Source of the DNA: Clostridium sp. OF03-18AA
GTDB lineage: Bacteria; Bacillota; Clostridia; Lachnospirales; Lachnospiraceae
Reading direction: 5' to 3'
Assembly (NCBI RefSeq): GCF_003478035.1
Contig: NZ_QUEP01000009.1
Coordinates: forward strand, 69,794 to 133,793
DNA length: 64,000 nucleotides
Position numbers and translations under genes: made by a program. How positions within the stretch are numbered: position 1 is the stretch's first letter; every line of letters starts with the position of its first letter. Below the pieces are notes generated by a model. It saw nothing but the letters and a program-made list of their open reading frames with translations. It ran no database searches and was not told the origin of the DNA. Below are positions 43,733 through 52,440 of the stretch, piece by piece.

Positions 43733-43802
43733 AGGCAAAATTTCCTCAGCATAGCTGAGCCGGAACAGATTTTTGCCTGTAACTGTGAAAAAGCGGAACA
43801 GC
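43733..43802 (+). mobile_element. Half copy of the palindromic element inside the transporter operon
   Basis: GGCAAAATTTCC, CTCAGC-ATA-GCTGAG, GATTTTTGCC and TGTAACTGTGAA match the 3' half of copies A and B in order and spacing. The 5' half is missing, and the right end decays to GCGGAACAG. It fills most of the 107-nt gap between the second permease and first ATPase genes. Confidence 0.65.
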
Positions 43803-43818
43803 CAGGAGAGAAGATCAG

Positions 43819-44790
43819 ATGGAAGATAAAAAAGAATGGAAAACAGAAGAAAAAAGTGACATTGAGATCCGCGACCTCTCCGTCACCTTCCAGGACGGCG
43901 GCGAGATGATCCATGCCATGGAAGATGTCAGCGCATACTTTCCGTCGGGCAGTGTCACAGGACTCATCGGGGAGAGCGGAAGCGGAAAATCGCTTTTAGG
44001 CATGTCCATCCTGGGACTTCTCTCCGGGCAGGCCCGGGTGGAAGGAAGCTGTATGTATAAAGGGATGGATTTGTACCGGCTGCCGGAAAAAGAGATGCAG
44101 AAGATCCGTGGAAAAGAGATCGCCCTGATCCCACAGAATCCCACGGAATCCTTAAACCCGATCCGCAGGATCGGAAAACAGCTCACGGAGTGCATGACAG
44201 TCCACGGAAATAAGGACAAAGAGCTTGCCGATTCCCGGAGGGATGAGTTTCTCCGCAGATTTGGCTTTTCAGATCCGGACCGGATCAACCGCGCTTACTC
44301 ATTCCAGCTGAGCGGCGGCATGAACCAGCGAGTGATCTCTGCCATGGGACTCATGAACCGGCCGAAATGGGTCATCGCCGATGAGCCGACAAAAGGTCTG
44401 GATGCGATTCTCCGGCGCCAGGTCTACCGGGTCCTGAAAGAGATATCAGAGACGGACACCGAAGGCATGATCGTGATCACCCATGATATTGCCCTGGCAG
44501 GGGCATTGTGTGACCGGCTGATGGTGCTCTATAAAGGGAGCATCATGGAAGCCGGGGAGACAAAGACGATCCTTGAACATCCGGCACATCCATACACGAA
44601 AGGACTGATCGCATCGCTCCCGGGGAAGGGAATGAACCCGATCGGGCGCGCAGTGAGAAAAAAAGAGGGAAATTCCGGCTGCAGTTTTTACCCGAGATGT
44701 GTGCATGCAGTGGACGCATGCAAAAATGGACGGATCCCGGAGGCGGAACTTCCGGACGGAAGGAAAGTGAGGTGCGTCCGGTATGCTTAA
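43819..44790 (+). CDS. NikD/DppD-like ABC transporter ATPase
   Basis: A 323-residue ATPase: Walker A GESGSGKS, signature QLSGGMNQR, Walker B WVIADEPTKGLD, H-loop VITHDI. The C-terminus has the Opp/Dpp extension with cysteines SGCSFYPRCVHAVDACKNG, a region that in some members binds an iron-sulfur cluster. It overlaps the second ATPase gene by 8 nt. GGAGAG precedes ATG 43819. Confidence 0.93.
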   Translation: MEDKKEWKTEEKSDIEIRDLSVTFQDGGEMIHAMEDVSAYFPSGSVTGLIGESGSGKSLLGMSILGLLSGQARVEGSCMYKGMDLYRLPEKEMQKIRGKEIALIPQNPTESLNPIRRIGKQLTECMTVHGNKDKELADSRRDEFLRRFGFSDPDRINRAYSFQLSGGMNQRVISAMGLMNRPKWVIADEPTKGLDAILRRQVYRVLKEISETDTEGMIVITHDIALAGALCDRLMVLYKGSIMEAGETKTILEHPAHPYTKGLIASLPGKGMNPIGRAVRKKEGNSGCSFYPRCVHAVDACKNGRIPEAELPDGRKVRCVRYA

Positions 44791-45499
44791 AGTCAGCCAT
44801 ATCAGCAAGACATTTACTGGCGGGATCATTAAAAAGACCCGCGTGGAAGCGGTGAAGGACGTGTCTTTTACGGTACAGGACGGGAAAACATTCGGGATCG
44901 TAGGAAATTCCGGCTGCGGAAAATCGACGATCGCGAACATGCTCCTGTCACTGATAAAGCCGGACTCCGGAACCATCGAGATTGATGGAACGATCCAGAT
45001 CATCTTCCAGCATCCGGAGACATCCCTGGATCCTGCAAAAAAGATCGGATACAGCCTGGAAGAGCCGATGATCATCCACAGGATGTATGACAAAGCGGGG
45101 AGAAAAGCGCGGGTCAGAGAACTTCTGGATCTGGTAGATCTCGGAGAGGAACTTCTGGACCGCTATCCGCACCAGATCAGCGGAGGTGAGGCGCAGAGGA
45201 TCATGATCGCCCGGGCACTCTCACTGGATCCGAAGATCCTGATCCTGGATGAACCGACCAGCATGTTAGATGTCTCCGTGCAGGCCCAGGTCATGACACT
45301 CTTAAAGGAACTCCAGGAAAAGCTGGGATTGAGCTATCTGTTTATCTCCCATGACCTCGATGTGGTCCGCTGGTTCTGCGATGAGATCGCAGTGATGGAA
45401 GAAGGAAAGTTCGTGGAGACAGGGCGGACGGAGGATGTGATCGGACATCCGAAGATGGAGTTCACGAAAAAACTGGTGGAAAATTTTATACTGGAATAA
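44783..45499 (+). CDS. NikE/DppF-like ABC transporter ATPase
   Basis: A 238-residue ATPase: Walker A GNSGCGKS, signature QISGGEAQR, Walker B ILILDEPTSMLD, H-loop FISHDLDVV. It is shorter than DppF because it lacks the C-terminal Cys extension, as in NikE. It closes the five-gene transporter, and a terminator follows at once. Confidence 0.93.
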   Translation: MLKVSHISKTFTGGIIKKTRVEAVKDVSFTVQDGKTFGIVGNSGCGKSTIANMLLSLIKPDSGTIEIDGTIQIIFQHPETSLDPAKKIGYSLEEPMIIHRMYDKAGRKARVRELLDLVDLGEELLDRYPHQISGGEAQRIMIARALSLDPKILILDEPTSMLDVSVQAQVMTLLKELQEKLGLSYLFISHDLDVVRWFCDEIAVMEEGKFVETGRTEDVIGHPKMEFTKKLVENFILE

Positions 45500-45503
45500 A
45501 AGA

Positions 45504-45556
45504 TACGGCGTGGAGAGAAAGTTACAGTAACGAGAGAAATTTCTACGCCGTTTTTT
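45504..45556 (+). terminator. Terminator of the NikABCDE-like operon
   Basis: TACGGCGTGGAGA pairs with TCTACGCCG across an A-rich loop containing GTTACAGTAAC, then six T residues. Confidence 0.8.
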
Positions 45557-45570
45557 AGGCTGCTTTTTTA

Positions 45571-45600
45571 TTGACATTTCATACTTTCAAGTGATACGAT
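45571..45600 (+). promoter_or_regulatory. Promoter candidate for the GGT-like gene
   Basis: TTGACA (45571-45576), 18-nt spacer, TACGAT (45595-45600). A hairpin GCAATAAAC/GTTTATTGC (about 45615-45641) lies in the leader. Confidence 0.55.
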
Positions 45601-45690
45601 TCCAGCATGATAAAGCAATAAACGGACTTTCTGTTTATTGCGGTACACTTACAACCCAGGAATAAATGGCTTGATCAGGAGGAAATGGAT

Positions 45691-47301
45691 ATGCTGAAAT
45701 TTGATGCGCAGAAATATGATTATCCATCACGAAGAAGTGTTGTGTACGGGAAAAAAGGTATGGTCTGCACGAGCCAGCCTTTGGCGGCCCAGGCGGGACT
45801 CGACATCATAAAACGGGGCGGAAACGCAGTTGACGCGGCGATCGCGACAGCGGCGTGTATGACAGTTCTGGAGCCGACGTCCAACGGGATCGGAAGCGAC
45901 GCCTTCGCCCTGGTCTGGACAAAGGGAGAACTTCACGGGCTGAATGCCAGCGGAAGATCACCTATGGCGATCACTGCAGAAGAAGTGAAAAAACAGGGAT
46001 ACACCGAAATGCCGAAACGAGGCTGGATCCCGGTGATGGTCCCGGGCGCCCCGTCCGCATGGGCGGAACTCTCGGAAAAGTTTGGAAGACTTCCGCTGGA
46101 AAAGGTGCTGGAACCGGCGATCACATATGCACGCGAGGGATATCCGGTGAGTCCGGTGACATCAAAAATATGGAACAATGCATACAGAGAGTTTTCAGAA
46201 ACGCTGACGGAAGAATGTTTCCGGCCATGGTTTGAAACGTTCGCCCCGGACGGACATGCCCCGCAGCCGGGAGAAATCTGGAGGTCGGAAGCTCATGCAA
46301 AGACGCTGGAAATGATCGCGCAGACTCATGCAAAAGCGTTTTATCGTGGAGAACTTGCGGATCAGATCGACGAATTTTCAAGAAAAACCGGCGGATATCT
46401 CCGGAGATCAGATCTTGAAAATTACTGGTGTGAGTGGGTGAAACCGATCCACATAAATTACAGGGGATATGATGTCTGCGAGATCCCGCCGAACGGAGAC
46501 GGGATCATTGCGTTGATGGCATTGAACATTTTAAAGAGGTATTCCTTTGCGGAGCGGGACAATGCAGATACCGTGCATAAACAGCTGGAGGCGATGAAAC
46601 TGGCATTTGCGGACGGAAACCGGTATGTTGCGGACCTGGATTATATGAAAGCACCGGTGGAGACGCTGCTTTCTGATGAATATGCGGACGGAAGATGGGC
46701 ACTCATCAGAGAACAGGCGCTCACACCGGAGCCAGGCAATCCGTTCCGCGGAGGAACGATCTATCTCTGCACAGCGGACGGGGAAGGCAATATGGTCTCC
46801 TACATCCAGAGCAATTACATGGGATTTGGATCCGGGATCGTAATACCTGGAACAGGGATCGCGCTGCAGAACCGCGGGGCGAACTTCACACTGGATGAGA
46901 CAATGGAAAACTGTCTGGGACCGGGAAAGAAATCTCTGCACACGATCATTCCGGGATTTCTGATGAAGGAAGGAAAAGCAGTTGGACCGTTCGGCGTTAT
47001 GGGCGGTTTCATGCAGCCGCAGGGCCATGTCCAGGTTATCATGAATACAGTGGACTTCCTGATGAATCCGCAGGATGCGCTCAACGCGCCGAGATGGCAG
47101 TGGATCGGTGGAAAGAAGATCCAGGTGGAAAAGACATTCCCGGCCGGGATCGTGGAAGAGCTGAAAAAACGGGGGCATGAGATGGAAGTCCTCGAGAGTT
47201 CCCTGTCCTTCGGGCGAGGACAGATTATCTGGAGAGATGAAAACGATGTGCTCTGCGGAGCAACGGAACCGCGGGCAGACGGAACGGTGGCAGCGTGGTA
47301 G
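45691..47301 (+). CDS. Gamma-glutamyltransferase-like Ntn hydrolase
   Basis: A 536-residue GGT-family protein. N-terminal GMVCTSQPLAAQAGLDIIKRGGNAVDAAIATA and GSDAFALVW are typical; the likely autoprocessing nucleophile is the Thr in RGGTIYLCTADGEGN, near residue 352; later ALQNRGANF and GPFGVMGGFMQPQGH form the glutamate-binding side. There is no signal peptide, unlike classic periplasmic GGT, so a cytoplasmic role is likely. AGGAGG ends 8 nt before ATG 45691 but 2 nt before ATG 45685, so I chose 45691. It has its own promoter, but follows the NikABCDE-like genes directly. Confidence 0.88.
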   Translation: MLKFDAQKYDYPSRRSVVYGKKGMVCTSQPLAAQAGLDIIKRGGNAVDAAIATAACMTVLEPTSNGIGSDAFALVWTKGELHGLNASGRSPMAITAEEVKKQGYTEMPKRGWIPVMVPGAPSAWAELSEKFGRLPLEKVLEPAITYAREGYPVSPVTSKIWNNAYREFSETLTEECFRPWFETFAPDGHAPQPGEIWRSEAHAKTLEMIAQTHAKAFYRGELADQIDEFSRKTGGYLRRSDLENYWCEWVKPIHINYRGYDVCEIPPNGDGIIALMALNILKRYSFAERDNADTVHKQLEAMKLAFADGNRYVADLDYMKAPVETLLSDEYADGRWALIREQALTPEPGNPFRGGTIYLCTADGEGNMVSYIQSNYMGFGSGIVIPGTGIALQNRGANFTLDETMENCLGPGKKSLHTIIPGFLMKEGKAVGPFGVMGGFMQPQGHVQVIMNTVDFLMNPQDALNAPRWQWIGGKKIQVEKTFPAGIVEELKKRGHEMEVLESSLSFGRGQIIWRDENDVLCGATEPRADGTVAAW

Positions 47302-47527
47302 ATGATTAAAACCTGGCGGCAATGTGCGGAGAGAAATAAAAAGCAGTTTCCTTTTCAGAGTGAGTGTGGTAAACTCGAGATTAAGCAGATCAGGAACTGC
47401 CCGGAAAAGAATACGAAAACTGTGGGAAAGGATCTGACCGCCGGAAATGGGAAAATACAGATCATCCGGAGACAGGAGACCGCAGGGCAGTCTGGTAATG
47501 ATAATGAATTCGCAGGAGGAAAGCGCA

Positions 47528-48703
47528 ATGAATTTCAATGAAGCAGCGTTAAAGCTCCATGAGGAACATCATGGAAAGATCGAAGTTACGAGCAAGGTTC
47601 CGGTAAAGACAAGAGATGACTTAAGCACCGCCTATACACCGGGTGTTGCGGAGCCATGCAGAAAGATTCATGATAATAAGAAAGATGTTTACAAGTACAC
47701 TGCAAAGGGCAATCTGGTAGCAGTTGTTTCTGATGGAACCGCAGTTTTAGGTCTTGGAAATATCGGACCGGAAGCTGCTATGCCGGTCATGGAAGGAAAG
47801 GCAGTCCTCTTTAAAGAGTTCGGCGGCGTTGATGCGTTCCCGATCTGTCTCGATACGACAGACACCGAGGAGATCATCAAGGCAGTGAAATACATTGCTC
47901 CGTGCTTCGGCGGCATTAACCTGGAAGATATCGCTTCCCCGAAATGCTTCGAGGTTGAGGCACGTCTGGAGAAAGAGCTTGATATTCCGGTATTCCACGA
48001 TGACCAGCACGGCACAGCAGTTGTCGTTACAGCGGCTCTCTTAAACGCATTAAAAGTTGTCGGAAAGAAGATTGATGAGATCCATGTTGTATTAAACGGA
48101 CCGGGATCTGCCGGAACTGCGATCATCAAGATGCTGCTTGCGACAGGCGTGAAAAATATCATCGCCTGCGACGAAAACGGAATCCTCTATAAAGACCGCG
48201 GAGTCGGCATCAAGGATCACAAGAAGATGCTCTGCGAGATCACAAACCTTGAGGACAAGCGCGGAACTCTTGCAGACGCTCTCGTCGGAGCGGACGTATT
48301 TATCGGCGTGTCCGTAGCAGGTGCACTGAAGCCGGAGATGATCAAGACGATGGCGAAAGACCCGATCGTCTTTGCAATGGCGAACCCGAATCCGGAGATC
48401 ATGTATGATGAGGCGATGGCAGCAGGCGTAAAGGTAATGGGAACAGGCCGTTCCGACTTCCCGAACCAGATCAACAACGTCCTTGCATTCCCGGGAATCT
48501 TCCGCGGCGCATTAGACTGCGGCGCAAGAGATATCAACTACGATATGAAGGTTGCTGCAGCCCAGGCGATCGCTGAGCTTGTAACACCGGACAAACTCTC
48601 CGCAGAGTATATCATTCCGGGTGCGCTCGAAGAAGGCGTTGCAGAGCATGTTGCAAAACGTGTTGCTGAGGCGGCTGTAAAATCCGGAGCGATCCGCAAA
48701 TAA
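47528..48703 (+). CDS. NAD(P)-dependent malic enzyme
   Basis: A 391-residue short-form malic enzyme that oxidatively decarboxylates malate to pyruvate. Motifs: STAYTPGVAEPC, VSDGTAVLGLGNIGP, GGINLEDI, FHDDQHGTAVV and a dinucleotide loop LNGPGSAGTAI (GxGxxG variant), then NPNPEI. No phosphotransacetylase extension. AGGAGG with 8-nt spacing marks ATG 47528. The 226-bp gap before it has no clear promoter. Confidence 0.95.
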   Translation: MNFNEAALKLHEEHHGKIEVTSKVPVKTRDDLSTAYTPGVAEPCRKIHDNKKDVYKYTAKGNLVAVVSDGTAVLGLGNIGPEAAMPVMEGKAVLFKEFGGVDAFPICLDTTDTEEIIKAVKYIAPCFGGINLEDIASPKCFEVEARLEKELDIPVFHDDQHGTAVVVTAALLNALKVVGKKIDEIHVVLNGPGSAGTAIIKMLLATGVKNIIACDENGILYKDRGVGIKDHKKMLCEITNLEDKRGTLADALVGADVFIGVSVAGALKPEMIKTMAKDPIVFAMANPNPEIMYDEAMAAGVKVMGTGRSDFPNQINNVLAFPGIFRGALDCGARDINYDMKVAAAQAIAELVTPDKLSAEYIIPGALEEGVAEHVAKRVAEAAVKSGAIRK

Positions 48704-48780
48704 TAGATCTCTCTGAAAGATCGGCATATTTCCGGATAAGATCATTGATGGCAAATGACAATTAAAAAATAGTTATGAGA

Positions 48781-48824
48781 AACACTCCTTCCGCATATAC
48801 ATAAGTGCAGAAGGAGTGTTTTTG
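48781..48824 (+). terminator. Terminator hairpin that overlaps the next gene's Shine-Dalgarno
   Basis: AACACTCCTTC (48781-48791) pairs perfectly with GAAGGAGTGTT (48810-48820), then TTTG. The 3' arm contains AAGGAG (48811-48816), the only ribosome site for the gene starting at 48828, so the same stem can both end the malic enzyme transcript and hide that site. Confidence 0.8.
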
Positions 48825-48827
48825 ATT

Positions 48828-50408
48828 ATGGCAGATTATCGCAGACTGATTTCTTATATTTACGAGTACGAAGGAAAAAAGAAAGGGAAAAATGTGGGAT
48901 TTGTGAAGCTGGAGGCGCGGAACGGGCAGTGCAGGATCAATGTCAATGTGAAGCGGATCTATATGGGCGGCAATGCCATTGGCGCGTATCTTTTAGGGAC
49001 AGGCGGTCGTGAGACATTTCTTGGAAACGTTTTTGTGCGCGGCGGAAACGGGGAGTTCCGGGTCAATGTGGACGCGAAGAACGTGGAGGGAAGCGGTACC
49101 GGACTTGATACATATTTCGGCCTGTCGGTCCATGACGTAAAGAATTCCTGGCGGTGCTATAAGACGATCTGGGAGGACGCGCTGGCAGCGGAGGAGGGAA
49201 ATACCGGGGAGAATCCGGTCCTCTCGGTTCCGAAATTTACTGCCCAGATGCTGCCGGAGGCGGAAAAAGGAATGGATACACAGGCGGTTTCCAAGGTGGT
49301 AAAAGAGATCGAGGAGGAGATCGCCAGGGAAGAAGAGCGGAGAGAGCAGGAGGAAAAGAGCGTACATGATCCGGGACCGGGGAAAAAAGAGGAAAGCGGA
49401 GCCCCAGAGAAGCGGAATATGCATACGGTGGAATCAGACGAGAGAGAAAAGACGGCGCATGCAGCAGAGCTGAGCGGTGCAGAGGGAGACCTAAAGACGG
49501 AGAAAGCGCCGGCATATGATGGGAAAGCGGAAGAGGAAGACACTGCGGATCATGAAGTACAGCAGCAGGAAGAACAAAGTGAAGACCGTGGCAGGTTCTA
49601 CTTGTCGGGGGAAGACGATGAAATCGGTGAAAAATCGGATGACACATGCGGAAACGTGGAAGACAGACCGATAGAGCGGAAAATGGAAGAGACTTCCGGG
49701 GATGAAGAGGAGAATGATCAGACGGCGAACCTGGATCCGGAGAAAACTTCTGAGTCGGAAACAGAAAAACAACAGGTGGAAACAGCGCAGCAGGAGCAGG
49801 GAATATCGCAGGAAACAGACCTGCCGTTTTACATGAAAACTGCTCAAAGAGTACAGCGGCCGAATAGCCAGAAGTTCAGACAAAATCCAGTACAGACTTC
49901 CGGTATGACGGCGCAGTCCCCCAAAAGTGCAGCTTCACAGGCAGCACATTCAACTGCCCCCACAGCTCCCATGGTCTCCCCGGAACTTGAAAATCCGGAG
50001 GTTCTGCGTTATCTGCAGGAGACGGAAGATCCTGCGGCCGATCCGGAAAAACTGTGGGAGGAATTTAAAAGGACATACCCGAAGATCCAGCCGTTCGAGT
50101 ATGAGGACGGCTGCGATATCCTGACGATTCGTCCGCAGGATATCGGAAAACTCCCGCGAGAGTGCTGGGTTTATGGAAACAACAGCTTTCTGCTCCACGG
50201 CTACTATAATTTCCGCTATCTGATCCTCGTAAAGCTCGGCGGGAACAAAAAGAAATCCCGCTACCTGTTGGGAGTCCCCGGGCACTACTACAGCAGCGAA
50301 AAATACATGGCCACCATGTTCGGCTTCCCAAATTTCGTCCTCTCCAGGCGCCAGCCGGTCGGGGACGGGCGGTTTGGGTACTGGTATACGGATCTGAAGA
50401 TACGGTGA
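48828..50408 (+). CDS. Lachnospiraceae-type protein with N- and C-terminal conserved domains (DUF6128-like)
   Basis: A 526-residue cytoplasmic protein. Residues 1-120 form a compact conserved-looking domain (ISYIYEYEGKKKGKNVGFVK, INVNVKRIYMG, FGLSVHD). About 120-390 is a Glu/Gln/Asp-rich disordered linker. The C-terminal 135 residues (LWEEFKRTYPKIQPFEYEDG, LPRECWVYGNNSFLLHGYYNFRYLIL, GVPGHYYSSEKYMATMFGFPNF) resemble what I recall as DUF6128. No function is known. ATG 48828 is preferred over the in-frame GTG 48816, which lies in the hairpin. Confidence 0.8.
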   Translation: MADYRRLISYIYEYEGKKKGKNVGFVKLEARNGQCRINVNVKRIYMGGNAIGAYLLGTGGRETFLGNVFVRGGNGEFRVNVDAKNVEGSGTGLDTYFGLSVHDVKNSWRCYKTIWEDALAAEEGNTGENPVLSVPKFTAQMLPEAEKGMDTQAVSKVVKEIEEEIAREEERREQEEKSVHDPGPGKKEESGAPEKRNMHTVESDEREKTAHAAELSGAEGDLKTEKAPAYDGKAEEEDTADHEVQQQEEQSEDRGRFYLSGEDDEIGEKSDDTCGNVEDRPIERKMEETSGDEEENDQTANLDPEKTSESETEKQQVETAQQEQGISQETDLPFYMKTAQRVQRPNSQKFRQNPVQTSGMTAQSPKSAASQAAHSTAPTAPMVSPELENPEVLRYLQETEDPAADPEKLWEEFKRTYPKIQPFEYEDGCDILTIRPQDIGKLPRECWVYGNNSFLLHGYYNFRYLILVKLGGNKKKSRYLLGVPGHYYSSEKYMATMFGFPNFVLSRRQPVGDGRFGYWYTDLKIR

Positions 50409-50455
50409 GTTTTAACAGACAGGCTGCTTTGTATTGTCTTTCATATTTATTTATC

Positions 50456-50483
50456 TTGCCAGAAATAAAAAATAAGGTACAAT
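50456..50483 (+). promoter_or_regulatory. Promoter of tadA
   Basis: TTGCCA (50456-50461), 16-nt spacer, TACAAT (50478-50483), 84 nt before the tadA start. Confidence 0.55.
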
Positions 50484-50566
50484 AAAAAAGGAATGAAAGG
50501 CGAGGATCTGGAACCATTTCCTGATCCATGACCATAGACAACATTACCTGAAATTCGGAGAAACAT

Positions 50567-51082
50567 ATGAAAAAGATGACAATAGAAGAACACTATATGA
50601 AAGAAGCAATCCGCCAGGCAAAAAAGGCGGCGGCTTTAAAAGAAGTGCCGATCGGCTGCGTGATCGTGCATGACGGGAAGATCATCGCGCGGGGATATAA
50701 CCGGCGGACCGTGGATAAGAACGTGCTGGCCCACGCGGAGATCATCGCGATGCGGAAGGCCTGCCGGATCATCGGGGACTGGCGGCTTGAGGACTGTACG
50801 ATGTATGTGACGCTGGAACCATGTCCGATGTGTGCCGGTGCGATCGTCCAGGCGCGGATCCCGAAAGTCGTGATCGGCTGCATGAACCCGAAGGCAGGCT
50901 GCGCCGGATCCGTGCTCGACATGCTGCATGAAGATGGATTCAACCACCAGGTGGAGACGGAAGTCGGACTTTGCGGGGATGAATGCTCTCAGATGCTGAA
51001 GGATTTCTTTAAAGCACTGCGGGAAGAAGGAAAACGTAAGAAGCTGGAGCAGGCGGAGAAAGAAACCTCAGAAAATGCATAA
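50567..51082 (+). CDS. tadA: tRNA-specific adenosine deaminase
   Basis: Converts A34 to inosine in tRNA-Arg(ACG). It has 171 residues. The zinc deaminase signature is complete: HAE with H56 and E58, and PCPMC with C86 and C89. YNRRTVDKNVLAHAE and GCMNPKAGCAGS are TadA family features. The C-terminal Lys/Glu-rich tail is slightly longer than usual. tadA next to SRP RNA and dnaX-ybaB-recR is an ancestral Firmicutes grouping, here spread out by inserted genes. Confidence 0.96.
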   Translation: MKKMTIEEHYMKEAIRQAKKAAALKEVPIGCVIVHDGKIIARGYNRRTVDKNVLAHAEIIAMRKACRIIGDWRLEDCTMYVTLEPCPMCAGAIVQARIPKVVIGCMNPKAGCAGSVLDMLHEDGFNHQVETEVGLCGDECSQMLKDFFKALREEGKRKKLEQAEKETSENA

Positions 51083-51176
51083 AAGACAAACGGAGAATCG
51101 GTTTTTGCCGTGAAACCGAAAAATGCCAGTGGATGGTTCTGCAGGCAGAAAAGTTGCAATAGAATTACTTATAATA

Positions 51177-51257
51177 AAAGACCGCTGCCAGATCTGATAT
51201 GATAGATACCCGGAATTCCGGACACATATCAGATAAGATCTGGTGACGGTCTTTTCT
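51177..51257. terminator. Long bidirectional terminator between tadA and yitT
   Basis: AAAAGACCG (51177-51185) pairs with CGGTCTTTT (51247-51255); inside are CAGATCT/AGATCTG, ATATGA/TATCA-type pairing and CGGAATTCCG at the tip. A/T runs on both sides suit the converging genes. Confidence 0.8.
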
Positions 51258-51306
51258 GTCTCCATATAATCACAGAAAACTGGCAATGGAAGCGTTTACA
51301 TGCATG

Positions 51307-52158
51307 TTACGCGCTGAATTTCTTCGGCCGGTACCGGATATCCGAAACCTTATATATCGTGATAAATGCCTCCGGATCACTGGAACTGATATAGTTCATG
51401 AGCGCCTGGTATTCGCGCTTATCGACGATCGTGATGATCTCGTTGTGCTTCTCAAAATTGTAAGCACCGGTGGCTTCATAGATCGTGGCCCCGCTGTGCA
51501 GGTTGTCGATGATGAACTTGCGGAGTTCCTCTTCCTTTTTAGTGATAATGCAGACACGCCTCTTGACGTTCTGATCGAAAATAAAGTAGTCGAGGACGAT
51601 CCCGTTCACATATGTACCGAGGACACTGAGTACGACCGTCTTTTTGTCGTAAACCAGTGCGGAGGAGAGCGCCACGCACATACCGGAGAGGGACATGGCC
51701 TTTCCAAGATCCATATGCAGATATTTGTTCATGATCTTCGCAACGATATCAAGTCCGCCGGATGATGCGTTCATGTTAAAGAGCATCGCAAGTCCGACAC
51801 TGACGACGAGGACGTAACAGATAACATCCAGCTCCTGGCTCCCGGTGAGAGAGGTGAAATCTGGGAAGATCTTCTCAAAAATTCCCAGAAATACCGGCAG
51901 CATGACGCTTGTATACACGGTCTTTGCTCCGAACTCTTTTCCACAGAGGATAAACCCGATGATCAGTAAAATGACATTGAAGGCCATCGTGATCACGGAG
52001 AGCGGAAGCGGAATAAAGTGGGTCAATACGATCCCGAGACCGGAGATACTGCTGATCGAGGTGTGGCTCGGCACCAGAAAAAAGTAGACTGCGATGGCTG
52101 TGATCGCATCAGCCAGGGTCATGACAAGCACTTCTTTGATAAACCCCTTGTTGTTCAT
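51307..52158 (-). CDS. YitT family membrane protein (DUF161 + DUF2179)
   Basis: A 283-residue protein with an N-terminal five- to six-helix membrane domain (residues 1-175: MTLADAITAIAVYFFLVPSHTSISSISGLG, MNASSGGLDIVAKIM) and a C-terminal cytoplasmic DUF2179 domain (about 200-283: VCIITKKEEELRKFIIDNLHSGATIYEATGAY). The family is widespread in Firmicutes and poorly understood. Its promoter lies on the minus strand at 52271-52299. Confidence 0.92.
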   Translation of the reverse strand: MNNKGFIKEVLVMTLADAITAIAVYFFLVPSHTSISSISGLGIVLTHFIPLPLSVITMAFNVILLIIGFILCGKEFGAKTVYTSVMLPVFLGIFEKIFPDFTSLTGSQELDVICYVLVVSVGLAMLFNMNASSGGLDIVAKIMNKYLHMDLGKAMSLSGMCVALSSALVYDKKTVVLSVLGTYVNGIVLDYFIFDQNVKRRVCIITKKEEELRKFIIDNLHSGATIYEATGAYNFEKHNEIITIVDKREYQALMNYISSSDPEAFITIYKVSDIRYRPKKFSA

Positions 52159-52268
52159 GATAATAAATCCTTTCCTGCAGAGACATTTGCGTTACCGTGT
52201 ACAGCATCAGGCAGGATTTCCTGTTTGGAAATTCGCTGCTGTCCGCGGGAAACAATCATTTTGCCTCA

Positions 52269-52299
52269 CCAGTATATACTGGACGGACATGGAATGCAA
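52269..52299 (-). promoter_or_regulatory. yitT promoter with overlapping palindrome
   Basis: Minus-strand TTGCAT (52294-52299), 17-nt spacer, TATACT (52271-52276). The -10 is embedded in a perfect 14-bp palindrome CCAGTATATACTGG (52269-52282), a possible operator. Confidence 0.65.
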
Positions 52300-52440
52300 G
52301 AGAAAGTGGTGAAGTGTGAATAGAGTAAAAGGGCGCTGCGCACCGCACAAAATGCCTGGAAATGGACAGGGAAAGTTAAGAAAGTTTATATATAGAAGTA
52401 ATAACTGTATGGTAAGATGAAATAAATCCGGAGGATGCAC

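Noticed and set aside
40273..45499. Reading the importer as a plain dipeptide/oligopeptide system
   Set aside because: Not excluded, but the NikA-like binding-protein motifs and the B12 riboswitch make a metal or corrinoid cargo the better hypothesis.
46531..47538. 335-codon minus-strand ORF opposite the GGT-like gene
   Set aside because: The plus strand has a full family match; the minus product is compositionally implausible.
47302..47541. 79-codon plus-strand ORF between the GGT-like gene and malic enzyme
   Set aside because: Overlaps the malic enzyme start and ribosome site in another frame, Lys/Gln/Asn-rich with no SD; treated as spacer.
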